Shown here piece after piece: positions 8,113 through 17,011 of a stretch of 64,000 nucleotides of DNA (positions are counted from its first letter, which is position 1; each line of letters begins with the position of its first letter). The notes beneath the pieces are model-generated. The model was given only the letters and a program-made list of their open reading frames with translations. It did no database searches and had not been told where the DNA came from. Where the stretch lies: contig NZ_BCRG01000001.1 in the NCBI RefSeq assembly GCF_001552475.1, positions 186,001 through 250,000 on the forward strand. Direction: 5' to 3'. A program made the position numbers and the translations under genes. This DNA is from Microbacterium oleivorans NBRC 103075 (GTDB lineage Bacteria; Actinomycetota; Actinomycetes; Actinomycetales; Microbacteriaceae).

Positions 8113-10638
8113 ATGTTCGAGAGATTCACAGACCGTGCACGTCGTGTGGTGGTGCTCGCCCAAGAAGAGGCGAAGATGCTGAACCACAATTACATCGGCA
8201 CGGAGCACATCCTCCTCGGCCTGATCCACGAGGGTGAAGGCGTCGCCGCCAAGGCCCTCGAGAGCCTCGGCATCTCGCTCGACGCCGTGCGCGAGCAGGT
8301 CCAGGACATCATCGGACAGGGGCAGCAGCAGCCGACGGGGCACATCCCGTTCACGCCGCGCGCCAAGAAGGTGCTCGAGCTGTCACTGCGCGAAGCGCTG
8401 CAGCTGGGCCACAACTACATCGGCACCGAGCACATCCTGCTCGGGCTCATCCGCGAGGGCGAGGGCGTCGCCGCGCAGGTGCTCGTCAAGCTCGGCGCCG
8501 ACCTGAACAAGGTCCGCCAGCAGGTCATTCAGCTCCTCAGCGGCTACCAGGGCAAGGAGCCCGCGGGCGTCGCATCCGGCGCTGGCGAGCAGGCACAGGC
8601 CACGGCCCAGGGCGGCTCGGCCGTCCTCGACCAGTTCGGCCGCAACCTGACCCAGGCCGCGCGCGACAACAAGCTCGACCCCGTCATCGGGCGCGAGAAG
8701 GAGATCGAGCGCGTGATGCAGATCCTGTCGCGCCGCTCCAAGAACAACCCCGTCCTCATCGGCGAGCCCGGCGTCGGCAAGACCGCCGTCGTCGAAGGCC
8801 TCGCGCAGGCGATCGTCAAGGGCGAGGTGCCCGAGACGCTCAAGGACAAGCAGGTCTACTCGCTCGACCTCGGCTCGCTCATCGCCGGTTCCCGCTACCG
8901 CGGTGACTTCGAAGAGCGTCTGAAGAAGGTCACCAAGGAGATCCGCACGCGCGGCGACATCATCGTCTTCATCGACGAGATCCACACCCTCGTGGGTGCG
9001 GGTGCCGCCGAGGGCGCGATCGACGCGGCCAGCATCCTGAAGCCGCTGCTCGCCCGAGGCGAGCTGCAGACGATCGGTGCGACGACTCTCGACGAGTACC
9101 GCAAGCACTTCGAGAAGGATGCCGCGCTCGAGCGACGCTTCCAGCCGATCCAGGTGGCGGAGCCGAGCCTGCCCCACGCGATCAACATCCTGAAGGGCCT
9201 GCGCGACCGCTACGAGGCGCACCACAAGGTGCAGATCACCGACGGTGCCATCGTGGCCGCGGCGAACCTCTCCGACCGGTACGTCTCCGACCGCTTCCTG
9301 CCCGACAAGGCCATCGACCTGATCGACGAGGCCGGCGCCCGCCTGCGTCTGTCGATCCTGTCCAGCCCGCCGGAACTCCGCGAATTCGACGAGAAGATCG
9401 CGAAGGTCCGCGAGGACAAGGAAGCCGCCAGCGAGGAGCAGGACTTCGAGAAGGCCGCCTCTCTGCGCGACGAGGAGAAGTCGCTCCTGGCCGAGCGTCT
9501 GCGCCTCGAGAAGCAGTGGCGTTCGGGCGACGTCGCGACCCATGCGGTCGTCGACGAGGGTCTGATCGCCGAGGTCCTGGCTCAGGCCACCGGCATCCCG
9601 GTCTTCAAGCTCACCGAGGAGGAGACGAGCCGTCTCGTCTTCATGGAGAAGGCTCTGCACCAGCGCGTCATCGGTCAGGAGGAGGCCATCGCGGCCCTCT
9701 CCCGCACGATCCGCCGCCAGCGTGCCGGTCTCAAGGACCCGAACCGTCCGTCGGGCTCGTTCATCTTCGCCGGCCCCACGGGTGTCGGTAAGACCGAGCT
9801 GGCCAAGGCGCTCGCCGAGTTCCTCTTCGATGACGAGGGCGCGCTGATCTCCCTCGACATGTCGGAGTTCGGTGAGAAGCACACGGTCTCGCGACTGTTC
9901 GGTGCCCCTCCCGGGTTCGTCGGCTTCGAAGAGGGCGGCCAGCTCACCGAGAAGGTGCGCCGCAAGCCGTTCTCCGTGGTCCTCTTCGACGAGATCGAGA
10001 AGGCTCACCCCGACATCTTCAACTCGCTGCTGCAGATCCTCGAAGAGGGTCGCCTGACCGATGGTCAGGGCCGCGTCGTCGACTTCAAGAACACCGTCAT
10101 CATCATGACGACGAACCTCGGTTCGTCGGCGATCGCCGGTGGTCCGGTCGGCTTCCAGGTCGAGGGCAACTCGCAGACGACCTACGAGCGGATGAAGGGC
10201 AAGGTCGACGAGGAGCTGAAGCGCCACTTCAAGCCCGAGTTCCTCAACCGCGTCGATGACGTCATCGTCTTCCCGCAGCTGAACAAGGCCGAACTGCGCC
10301 AGATCGTGACCCTGTTCACCAAGCGCCTCAGCGAGCGTCTGCTCGACCGCGACATGACGGTGGAGCTGTCGGATGCGGCGAAGGACCGCCTCATCGAGAT
10401 CGGTTTCGACCCGACGCTGGGTGCCCGGCCGCTGCGCCGCGCCATGCAGCGCGAGATCGAGGATCAGCTCTCCGAGCGCATCCTCCGCGGCGAGCTGAAC
10501 TCGGGCGACCACGTGAAGGTCGACCTCGAGAACAACAGCTTCGTCTTCGAGACGATGCGCCAGGAAGGCCGCGAGCCGGTCGGTGTCGGCGCCGCAGGTG
10601 AGATCACCGCGAGCCCGGACATCATCGCCGGGTCGTAA
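8113..10638 (+). CDS. clpC: ATP-dependent Clp protease ATPase subunit ClpC
   Basis: An 841-residue AAA+ unfoldase that should feed substrates to ClpP. It has two N-terminal Clp repeats ([20 protein letters not shown] and [13 protein letters not shown], the latter appearing twice). The first ATPase domain has Walker A GEPGVGKT at about 217-224. A UVR-like coiled insert lies near 425-460. The second ATPase domain has Walker A GPTGVGKT at about 554-561, followed by a ClpB-D2-type C-terminus. The ATG at 8113 gives the family's usual N-terminus and has a ggaggtggag ribosome binding site; the frame is open eight codons further up. Length is normal for actinobacterial ClpC. A strong hairpin follows the gene. 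Confidence 0.97.
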   Translation: MFERFTDRARRVVVLAQEEAKMLNHNYIGTEHILLGLIHEGEGVAAKALESLGISLDAVREQVQDIIGQGQQQPTGHIPFTPRAKKVLELSLREALQLGHNYIGTEHILLGLIREGEGVAAQVLVKLGADLNKVRQQVIQLLSGYQGKEPAGVASGAGEQAQATAQGGSAVLDQFGRNLTQAARDNKLDPVIGREKEIERVMQILSRRSKNNPVLIGEPGVGKTAVVEGLAQAIVKGEVPETLKDKQVYSLDLGSLIAGSRYRGDFEERLKKVTKEIRTRGDIIVFIDEIHTLVGAGAAEGAIDAASILKPLLARGELQTIGATTLDEYRKHFEKDAALERRFQPIQVAEPSLPHAINILKGLRDRYEAHHKVQITDGAIVAAANLSDRYVSDRFLPDKAIDLIDEAGARLRLSILSSPPELREFDEKIAKVREDKEAASEEQDFEKAASLRDEEKSLLAERLRLEKQWRSGDVATHAVVDEGLIAEVLAQATGIPVFKLTEEETSRLVFMEKALHQRVIGQEEAIAALSRTIRRQRAGLKDPNRPSGSFIFAGPTGVGKTELAKALAEFLFDDEGALISLDMSEFGEKHTVSRLFGAPPGFVGFEEGGQLTEKVRRKPFSVVLFDEIEKAHPDIFNSLLQILEEGRLTDGQGRVVDFKNTVIIMTTNLGSSAIAGGPVGFQVEGNSQTTYERMKGKVDEELKRHFKPEFLNRVDDVIVFPQLNKAELRQIVTLFTKRLSERLLDRDMTVELSDAAKDRLIEIGFDPTLGARPLRRAMQREIEDQLSERILRGELNSGDHVKVDLENNSFVFETMRQEGREPVGVGAAGEITASPDIIAGS

Positions 10639-10648
10639 GCGACACGAA

Positions 10649-10688
10649 CGACAGGGGTCGGATGCCGAGGGGCATCCGACCCCTGTCG
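10649..10688. terminator. Bidirectional hairpin terminator between clpC and a GNAT gene
   Basis: A perfect 18-bp stem (10649-10666 with 10671-10688) with a GAGG loop lies between two convergent genes. The top of the stem is GGATGCC/GGCATCC, the word that is over-represented throughout this window. There is no clean T-run on either side. Confidence 0.8.
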
Positions 10689-10692
10689 TCGT

Positions 10693-11121
10693 TCAGGCGC
10701 GGCGCACCAGGAAGACGTCGACCTCGTCCTCGCTGTCGAAGACGAAGCCGTGCCGCTCATAGAGGCGGCGGGCCGGGCTCTGCTGTAGGACGTTGATGCG
10801 CCAGGGGAGGGGGTGGTCCTCGGTGAGGATCGCAGTCAGCACCTGCGTGCCGATGCCGGCGCCCTGCACGCGTTCGTCGAGGTAGAAGTGCTCGATCCAG
10901 GTGTCGTCCGAAGCGGGGCGGATGGCGATCGAACCGGCATCCGTCCCGTCGACCACGATCACGCGGGTGAGCGCGGGGTCGAACGCGTCGAGGAACCGCT
11001 GTCGCACCCGCTCGGGACTGAAGACGCCGAGGCGCTCGAGGTCGGGGCGCATGACGACCGCGCGGAGCTCCGCGATCCAGATGGCGTCGTCGGGCGTCGA
11101 GGGGCGGGTGGTCCAGCGCAT
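10693..11121 (-). CDS. GNAT family N-acetyltransferase
   Basis: A 142-residue acetyltransferase starting MRWTTRPSTPDDAIWIAELR. The central LDERVQGAGIGTQVLTAIL segment is the acetyl-CoA-binding motif A (Q/R-x-x-G-x-G/A). NVLQQSPARRLYERHGFVFD is the usual C-terminal motif B region. The acceptor substrate cannot be inferred. The frame continues upstream, but this ATG at 11121 gives a standard GNAT length and keeps the gene out of the divergent neighbour. It converges on clpC and shares the hairpin terminator. Confidence 0.85.
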   Translation of the reverse strand: MRWTTRPSTPDDAIWIAELRAVVMRPDLERLGVFSPERVRQRFLDAFDPALTRVIVVDGTDAGSIAIRPASDDTWIEHFYLDERVQGAGIGTQVLTAILTEDHPLPWRINVLQQSPARRLYERHGFVFDSEDEVDVFLVRRA

Positions 11122-11172
11122 CCGTCCATTCAACCGCGGTGGCCCGGCCCGCGCACGGGTAAGGATGGAGGG

Positions 11173-11667
11173 GTGACCGTCGCCGCATCCCTCTCCGTCC
11201 GCGTGGCCCGATTCGAGCGCGACGCAGATGCGGTCGCCGCGATGCTCGCGGACTACCACGCGCAGACCGAGGCGGAGAAGGCGGAGAACGGGCTCACCGA
11301 ACCTGGTCCGCTGCCGGAGCGGTACGCGGCCGAGGCGCGCGATCCCGCGTCGGCGTTCGCCGGGGCCGAGGTTCTGGTCGCCGAGCGTGGCGCCGAGCTC
11401 ATCGGGATGGCAGTGCTGCACCGCGCGGGTTCGGATGCCGAGATCAAGCGCCTGTGGGTCGGGCCCGCGGGTCGACGCTCCGGCGCCGGGTCGGCGTTGC
11501 TGACGGATGCCGCATCCCGCGCCCGCGCTGGCGGGGCGACAGGGCTCCGATTGTCGGTGTGGGACTGGCGAATCGGGGCGCTCGCTCTCTACGGGCGTCA
11601 GGGTTTCGAACCAGCTCCGTCGTGGGAGTCGCGCGAGCGACTCGTCTGCCTGCGCCGCGAGGTCTGA
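11173..11667 (+). CDS. GNAT family N-acetyltransferase
   Basis: A 164-residue acetyltransferase. Motif A is RLWVGPAGRRSGAGSALLTD and the C-terminal ALALYGRQGFEPAPSW is the usual end of the fold. It begins with a GTG at 11173 that lies six bases after an AAGGAT (TAAGGAT) -10-like box, so a leaderless mRNA is likely. It is divergent from the GNAT gene at 11121 with only 51 bases between the starts. The substrate is unknown. Confidence 0.82.
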   Translation: MTVAASLSVRVARFERDADAVAAMLADYHAQTEAEKAENGLTEPGPLPERYAAEARDPASAFAGAEVLVAERGAELIGMAVLHRAGSDAEIKRLWVGPAGRRSGAGSALLTDAASRARAGGATGLRLSVWDWRIGALALYGRQGFEPAPSWESRERLVCLRREV

Positions 11668-11680
11668 GCCGCCGTCGCCC

Positions 11681-11758
11681 GATGCAATGGATGCCGGGGG
11701 ACACCCGGCATCCGGAGTCGGTTTCGAGGGGTGTCGCGCGCGATCTCTTGCATCCGCG
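11681..11758. repeat. Palindromic repeat family 3, copy 1 (78 nt)
   Basis: The element starts GATGCAATGGATGCCGGG and ends GATCTCTTGCATCCGCG. The outer arms GATGCAA and TTGCATC pair. Inside, GGATGCCGGG-GGACA-CCCGGCATCC forms a 10-bp hairpin. A second copy of exactly the same length lies at 18534-18611. It sits between the end of a GNAT gene and the terminator of a permease gene, where no coding frame is convincing. Confidence 0.8.
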
Positions 11759-11777
11759 CACGGCCAGAACGTGCGAA

Positions 11778-11815
11778 CGGACCGGGTGCGCCCTCAGCAG
11801 CACCCGGCCCGTCCG
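11778..11815 (-). terminator. Hairpin terminator of the permease gene
   Basis: The arms CGGACCGGGTGC (11778-11789) and GCACCCGGCCCGTCCG (11800-11815) pair with one bulge. The hairpin lies just after the permease stop at 11822 on the minus strand. No T-run is seen. Confidence 0.6.
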
Positions 11816-11821
11816 GGTCTT

Positions 11822-13366
11822 TCAGGAGCGCGTGTCTCCGAACACGTCCTTCTCCATGGCGTCGTAGCCCTCGCTCTGCGGGTCGCCGTGGAGGCCGCCG
11901 GAGAGCGCGTACTCCTCTTCGGGCGAGAGGACGAGCCGCGTACGGCCGTAGACGGCGAAGCCGATGAAGATCACGACGTACACGATGATGATCGCGACGA
12001 TCGCGAGCAAGTACGCCGGGTTGAACAGCAGCCCGACGAACACGATCGCGGCGATGATTCCGGCCGAGTAGGCACCGAACAGGCCCCACGGGCTCTTGTA
12101 GGGGCGGTTCGCGTTCGGGAACTTCTTGCGCAGGATGATGAACGACACCATCTGCAGGAAGTAGGCGAGCACCGCGCCCCACACGGCGATGTTCAGGACG
12201 ATCGCGCCGGCCGGGCTGGTGTCGCCGCCGGCGGCCTGCAGGATGACGAGTGCGATGAAGCCGAGCACGGCGCCGAAGGTCAGCGCGACCCACGGGGTCT
12301 GACGCTTGCCGGTCAGCGAGAGCCAGCGCGGGTAGTAGCCGGCCCGCGACAGCGAGTACATGTTGCGCCCGTAGGCGAACATGATGCCCATCAGCGAGGC
12401 GAACAGTCCGATGAGGGCGAGCAGCGACAGGATGGCCGCCGCCTGGTCGGGCAGGAACGCCTGGAAGCCTTCGAGTAGCGGCTCAGTCGACGGGCCGGTC
12501 GCCTTCGCACCCAGCACGCCCGTGTTGATGAAGAGGACGATGAGGCCCGTCACGATGAGGGTGCCGCGCGCCCAGAGCCCGGCGCGGGGGATGTCGCGGG
12601 CCGGGTTGTGCGATTCCTCGGCCGCCAGTGGAAGCTCCTCGATGCCGAGGAAGAACCACATCGCGAAGGGCAGGGCGAGGAGGACGGCGCCGATGCCATG
12701 CGGCAGGAAGGTCGACGCTCCGAACGCTGCCGGATCGGCGGGGATGTCCCACAGGGCGTCCCAGCTGAACGCGCCGGAGGCGAGGGCCATCACACCGAAG
12801 ACGACGATGATGCCGATCGAGATGATCGAGACGACGATCGCGAAGCCGAACGAGACGGCCGCGCCGGCCGCGTTCAGGCCGATGAAGAGCGCGTAGAGGA
12901 TGACCCACCACAGCCACGGCGGCAGGCTCACACCGGTGAGCAGGTTCAGGGCTTTATCGGCGTAGGAGCCGGAGAAGTAGACGACGACGGCGGTGGTCGC
13001 GACGTACTCGATCGTCTCGGCGAGACCGGTTGCGAGCCCTCCCCAGGGCCCCATCGCCGAGCGCGAGAACGAGTAGGCGCCACCGGTGTGCGGCATGGCG
13101 GCCGCCATCTCGCCGATCGAGAAGGTGAGGCCGTAGTACATGAGCACGAGGATCGCGAAGGCGATCAGCATCCCGCCGAACCCGGCGAAGTCGATGCCGA
13201 AGTTCCAGCCCGAGAAATCACCCGAAATGACGGCGGCGACGGCGAGGCCCCAGAGCCCCCAGACTCCGGCCGACCTCTTCAGGGTCCGTTTCTCGAAGTA
13301 GCCCTCCTCGGCTCGTGCATAGCGGACACCGCCGGTGGCGGGGGGAGTGGTGCTCGGATTCGTCAT
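11822..13366 (-). CDS. APC-superfamily permease, ethanolamine permease type
   Basis: A 514-residue membrane transporter with about 12 spans. The segment AVISGDFSGWNFGIDFAGFG near residue 45 and the following TFSIGEMAAAMPHTGGAYSF are characteristic of the ethanolamine permease branch of the APC superfamily. The sequence FGIEELPLAAEE-like region (FLGIEELPLAAEESHNPARD) is also conserved there. AGGAGG lies six bases before the ATG. The gene is divergent from a glutamine synthetase-like ligase operon, which supports import of ethanolamine or another small amine as substrate for that operon. Substrate identity is inferred. Confidence 0.8.
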   Translation of the reverse strand: MTNPSTTPPATGGVRYARAEEGYFEKRTLKRSAGVWGLWGLAVAAVISGDFSGWNFGIDFAGFGGMLIAFAILVLMYYGLTFSIGEMAAAMPHTGGAYSFSRSAMGPWGGLATGLAETIEYVATTAVVVYFSGSYADKALNLLTGVSLPPWLWWVILYALFIGLNAAGAAVSFGFAIVVSIISIGIIVVFGVMALASGAFSWDALWDIPADPAAFGASTFLPHGIGAVLLALPFAMWFFLGIEELPLAAEESHNPARDIPRAGLWARGTLIVTGLIVLFINTGVLGAKATGPSTEPLLEGFQAFLPDQAAAILSLLALIGLFASLMGIMFAYGRNMYSLSRAGYYPRWLSLTGKRQTPWVALTFGAVLGFIALVILQAAGGDTSPAGAIVLNIAVWGAVLAYFLQMVSFIILRKKFPNANRPYKSPWGLFGAYSAGIIAAIVFVGLLFNPAYLLAIVAIIIVYVVIFIGFAVYGRTRLVLSPEEEYALSGGLHGDPQSEGYDAMEKDVFGDTRS

Positions 13367-13450
13367 GAGACCTCCTGGCTGCGGGTCGGCGCGGAGCGCG
13401 TCGTCGGGTCGGCGCGCTGGCTCACGCCTTGCGGAAGAGTGTGGCGTCTA

Positions 13451-13479
13451 TTGGTATGCCATGTCTACCTTTGGCATGT
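13451..13479. promoter_or_regulatory. Candidate GntR operator between permease and ligase genes
   Basis: The divergent intergenic region holds TTGGTATGCCAT (13451-13462) and TTGGCATGT (13471-13479). ATGCCA and TGGCAT form an inverted repeat around a 10-base spacer. TGG-N4-CCA resembles the TGGT...ACCA core of FadR-type GntR operators, and a GntR gene closes the operon. The assignment is inferred. Confidence 0.4.
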
Positions 13480-13537
13480 AGCGTTCTCGTTACAGACCCA
13501 CGACGATCCCCCACGCAGGACGACGGAAGGACGACCG

Positions 13538-14893
13538 ATGCCCGGCAATCTGACGGTGAATGAGCTCGCGGATGCCATCGCGGCCGACGAGATCGACACG
13601 GTGATCGTCGCGTTCCCCGATGCCCAGGGACGCCTCGTCGGCAAGCGCGTGTCGGCCCGGTTCTGGCTCGACGAGGTCGCCGGCCACGGCGCCGAGGTCT
13701 GTGACTACCTCCTCTCGGTCGACGTCGACGTGAACACGATCGACGGGTACGCGATGTCGGGCTGGGACAAGGGCTACGGCGACCTCGTCCTCCGCCCCGA
13801 CATGGCGACGCTTCGCCGCATCCCGTGGCAACCGGCCACCGCGCTCGTCATGGCCGAGCTCGACTACACGAGCGGCGACCCGGTCGCGCAGTCGCCCCGC
13901 GGCATCCTGAACGCGCAGCGTCAGCGCCTCGCCGACCGCGGCCTCGTCGCCTACTCGGGCACCGAGCTCGAGTTCATCGTGTTCGACGACTCGTTCCGGG
14001 ATGCCTGGGCCAAGGGATACGTGGGACTGCAGGCCTCCACCGACTACAACGTCGACTACAACCTGCTCGCCACCACCCGGCTCGAGCCGTTGCTCCGCGA
14101 CATCCGCCGGGGTATGGAGGGCGCCGGTCTCTACTGCGAAGGCGTCAAGGGCGAGTGTCACGACGGCCAGCAGGAGATCGCGTTCCGATTCGCGGAGGTC
14201 CTCGAGACCGCCGACCAGCACACGATCTACAAGAACGGGGCGAAGGAGATCGCCGACGCCCACGGCAAGTCGCTGACCTTCATGGCGAAGTTCGACCAGC
14301 GCGAGGGCAACAGCTGCCACATCCACCTCTCCGTCCGAAGCGACGACGGCACCCCCGTCATGGCCGGCGACCGCGAGCACGGCTTCAGCCCGCTGATGGA
14401 GCACTGGATCGCCGGCATCCTCGCGACGCTGAAGGAGTTCACGCTGCTCTACGCGCCCACGATCAACTCGTACAAGCGCTTCGCGAAGGGCTCGTTCGCC
14501 CCGACCGGCATCGCGTGGGGCGTCGACAACCGCACGTGCGCGCTGCGTGTCGTCGGCCAGGGACAGTCGCTGCGCGTCGAGAACCGCGTTCCCGGCGGCG
14601 ACGTGAACCCGTACCTCGCGATCTCCGCGATCATCGCGGGAGGCCTCTACGGCGTCGAGAACGAGCTCGAGCTACCGCCGCCGCTGAAGGGCAACGCCTA
14701 CGACTCCGACGTCGAGCACCTGCCGACGACCCTCCGCGAGGCGGCGGACCTCTTCGAGACGTCCGAGATCGCGCGCGCGGCGTTCGGCGATGACGTCGTG
14801 GCCCACTACCTGCACCAGGCGCGCGTCGAGGTCCTCGCCTACGACGCCGCCGTGACCGACTGGGAGCGCATCCGTGGCTTCGAACGTCTCTGA
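13538..14893 (+). CDS. Glutamine synthetase-like gamma-glutamyl amine ligase
   Basis: A 451-residue member of the glutamine synthetase family, which uses ATP to join glutamate to an amine. The GS core is visible: GTELEFIVFD, KFDQREGNSCHIHLSV, APTINSYKRFAKGSFAPTGI and NRVPGGDVNPYLAISA. It is not the housekeeping GlnA. Its neighbours match GlnA3/GlnA4- or IpuC/PuuA-type gamma-glutamylation of polyamines, ethanolamine or monoamines. Divergence from an ethanolamine-type permease favours gamma-glutamylethanolamide synthesis, as reported for Streptomyces GlnA4. The start ATG at 13538 follows ggaaggacg. The stop overlaps the next gene by 20 bases. The substrate is an inference. Confidence 0.85.
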   Translation: MPGNLTVNELADAIAADEIDTVIVAFPDAQGRLVGKRVSARFWLDEVAGHGAEVCDYLLSVDVDVNTIDGYAMSGWDKGYGDLVLRPDMATLRRIPWQPATALVMAELDYTSGDPVAQSPRGILNAQRQRLADRGLVAYSGTELEFIVFDDSFRDAWAKGYVGLQASTDYNVDYNLLATTRLEPLLRDIRRGMEGAGLYCEGVKGECHDGQQEIAFRFAEVLETADQHTIYKNGAKEIADAHGKSLTFMAKFDQREGNSCHIHLSVRSDDGTPVMAGDREHGFSPLMEHWIAGILATLKEFTLLYAPTINSYKRFAKGSFAPTGIAWGVDNRTCALRVVGQGQSLRVENRVPGGDVNPYLAISAIIAGGLYGVENELELPPPLKGNAYDSDVEHLPTTLREAADLFETSEIARAAFGDDVVAHYLHQARVEVLAYDAAVTDWERIRGFERL

Positions 14894-15644
14894 TCCCGCG
14901 GGCGCCCGCCGCCCCGTCATCGGACTCACCACCTACCTCGAACGGGCGACGCAGGGCGTCTGGGACGTCCGTGCCAGCTTCCTCCCGCAGCAGTACTTCG
15001 ACGCCGTGACCGCGTCGGGCGGCGTCGCCGTGCTCCTCCCGCCGCAGCCGGCCGCGCAGGCCGCGGCCTCCGTCGTGCTCGATGGTCTCGACGGGTTGAT
15101 CCTGACCGGCGGGCTCGACGTGCAGCCCGAGCTCTACGGCGCGGCGCGGCATCCGCTCACCGACCCGGCCCGTGCGGACCGCGACGAGTGGGAGCTCGCC
15201 CTGCTGGCCGGTGCGCGGGAGCGCGGCATCCCGGTCTTCGGCATCTGTCGCGGTCTGCAGCTGATAAACGTCGCGTACGGTGGCACGCTGCACCAGCACC
15301 TGCCCGAGGCGCTCGGGACCGAACGGTACAAGATCGGCGGCGGCGTCTTCGCCGAGAACACCGTCGATGTGGATGCCTCGACGAAGCTCGCGGGCCTGAT
15401 CGGCGCCGGTCCCTACGGCGTCCACAGCTACCACCACCAGGGCGTCGACCGTCTCGGTGAGGGACTCGTCGTGACCGCCCGCACCGACGACGGACTCGTG
15501 CAGGCGTTCGAGGCGCCGGGTGACGACTACCTCGTCGCGGTGCAGTGGCACCCCGAGGAGAACTCCGCCGACCGCCGCCTTTTCCTCGGGCTCGTCGCCG
15601 CAGCCGACGCCTACGCCGTCTCGCACCGGGGGGTCTCCGCATGA
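14874..15644 (+). CDS. Gamma-glutamyl amide hydrolase, peptidase C26 (PuuD-like)
   Basis: A 256-residue class-I glutamine amidotransferase-like hydrolase that should remove the gamma-glutamyl group from the oxidised product and regenerate glutamate. The nucleophile Cys125 lies in VFGICRGLQLINV. The His226-x-Glu228 pair is in VQWHPEEN. An ITLTGG-type turn (LILTGGLDVQPELYG) is also present. This is the PuuD-type layout. The GTG start at 14874 lies within the end of the ligase gene, and the stop overlaps the ATG of the next gene (ATGA), so the three proteins are translationally linked. In this context it would act last or second to last in the amine pathway. Confidence 0.88.
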   Translation: MASNVSDPAGARRPVIGLTTYLERATQGVWDVRASFLPQQYFDAVTASGGVAVLLPPQPAAQAAASVVLDGLDGLILTGGLDVQPELYGAARHPLTDPARADRDEWELALLAGARERGIPVFGICRGLQLINVAYGGTLHQHLPEALGTERYKIGGGVFAENTVDVDASTKLAGLIGAGPYGVHSYHHQGVDRLGEGLVVTARTDDGLVQAFEAPGDDYLVAVQWHPEENSADRRLFLGLVAAADAYAVSHRGVSA

Positions 15645-16996
15645 GCGTCTTCACCGTCCTCAACCCCGCCACCGGCGCCGCCCTCCGTGACGTCGAGCTC
15701 GCGTCGATCGACGAGACGGATGCCGCGATCGCCCGCGCCGTCCGTGCGCAGCGCACCTGGGCTCAGCTCGCTCCCGTCGCCCGGGCCGACGCGCTCCGCC
15801 GCTTCGCGCGCGTCGTCGAGGACCACGTCGAGGAGCTCGCCCAGCTCGAGGTGCTCGAGGCGGGGCATCCGATCTCGTCCGCCCGGTGGGAGGCATCCCA
15901 CGTCGCGCAGGTGCTGAACTACTACGCCGGTGCACCGGAACGCCTGATCGGGAGTCAGATCCCCGTCGCGGGCGGACTCGACGTCACCTACCACGAGCCG
16001 TACGGCGTGGTCGGGGTCATCGTGCCGTGGAACTTCCCCATGACGATCGCCGCGTGGGGCTTCGCGCCCGCGCTCGCCGCCGGCAACTCCGTCGTGCTGA
16101 AGCCCGCCGAGATGACCCCGCTGACCGCGATGCGGCTCGGCGACCTCGCTCTCGAGGCGGGCCTTCCCGACGGCGTCTTCACCGTCATCCCCGGCGCCGG
16201 ACCCGTCGTCGGCGAGCGGTTCGTGACGCATCCCGATGTCCGCAAGGTCGTCTTCACCGGGTCGACCCGCGTTGGCACCGAGGTCGCTGCGGGGTGCGCA
16301 CGCGAGCTGAAGCCCGTGACGCTCGAGCTCGGCGGCAAGAGCGCCAACATCGTGTTCGCCGACGCCGATCTCGAGGCGGCCGCCGCGGCCGTCCCCGGCT
16401 CGGTCTTCGACAACGCGGGCCAGGACTGTTGCGCCCGCAGCCGACTGCTCGTCGAGCGCTCGGTGTTCGACCGGTTCCTCGAACTCGTCGAGCCCGCGGT
16501 CTCCGCGTGGCGCGTGGGCGACCCGAACGACGAGACGACCGAGATGGGACCGCTGATCTCCGCGGGCCAGCGCGACCGGGTCGCCTCTCACGTCGACGGG
16601 GCGAACGTCGCGTTCCGCGGATCGGCGCCCGAGGGCGAGGGGTTCTGGTTCGCGCCGACCGTCGTGCTCGCCGACCGCGGCGACCGTATCGCGAAGGAAG
16701 AGGTCTTCGGACCCGTCGTCGCGGTGCTGCCGTTCGACGACGAGGCCGACGCGATCGCGCTCGCCAACGACACCGTCTACGGGCTCGCCGGATCGATCTG
16801 GACGCGCGACCTGGGCCGCGGCATCCGAGTGTCCCGCGGCGTGCAGAGCGGTGTGCTGTCGGTCAACTCGCACTCGTCGGTCCGCTACACGACCCCCTTC
16901 GGCGGCATGAAGGCCTCGGGACTCGGGCGTGAGCTCGGCCCCGACGCCGCCGAGCACTTCACCCAGACCAAGAACGTCTTCTACGCCACCTCCTGA
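15641..16996 (+). CDS. NAD(P)-dependent aldehyde dehydrogenase
   Basis: A 451-residue aldehyde dehydrogenase. The cofactor-binding VVGVIVPWNFPMTIAAWGFA, the general-base glutamate in VTLELGGKSANIVF and the catalytic Cys263 in NAGQDCCARSR are intact. FTGSTRVG is the nucleotide-binding turn. The ATG at 15641 overlaps the previous stop by four bases. In the proposed pathway it would oxidise a gamma-glutamyl aminoaldehyde to the acid, like PuuC. Its own substrate range cannot be read from the sequence. Confidence 0.9.
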   Translation: MSVFTVLNPATGAALRDVELASIDETDAAIARAVRAQRTWAQLAPVARADALRRFARVVEDHVEELAQLEVLEAGHPISSARWEASHVAQVLNYYAGAPERLIGSQIPVAGGLDVTYHEPYGVVGVIVPWNFPMTIAAWGFAPALAAGNSVVLKPAEMTPLTAMRLGDLALEAGLPDGVFTVIPGAGPVVGERFVTHPDVRKVVFTGSTRVGTEVAAGCARELKPVTLELGGKSANIVFADADLEAAAAAVPGSVFDNAGQDCCARSRLLVERSVFDRFLELVEPAVSAWRVGDPNDETTEMGPLISAGQRDRVASHVDGANVAFRGSAPEGEGFWFAPTVVLADRGDRIAKEEVFGPVVAVLPFDDEADAIALANDTVYGLAGSIWTRDLGRGIRVSRGVQSGVLSVNSHSSVRYTTPFGGMKASGLGRELGPDAAEHFTQTKNVFYATS

Positions 16997-17011
16997 CCCG
17001 GAAGGACCCCC

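Noticed and set aside
8383..10512. Minus-strand frame of 709 codons opposite clpC
   Set aside because: It lies entirely inside a highly conserved ClpC coding sequence and shows only reverse-complement codon bias.
13451..13499. A clear sigma-A promoter for the amine operon
   Set aside because: Candidate -35 boxes TTGGTA and TTGGCA do not have a TANNNT box at 16-18 bases, so only an operator was called.
12608..13537. Long N-terminal extension of the ligase frame back into the permease gene
   Set aside because: The extension is antisense to the permease and lacks homology; the ATG at 13538 gives the normal glutamine synthetase N-terminus.
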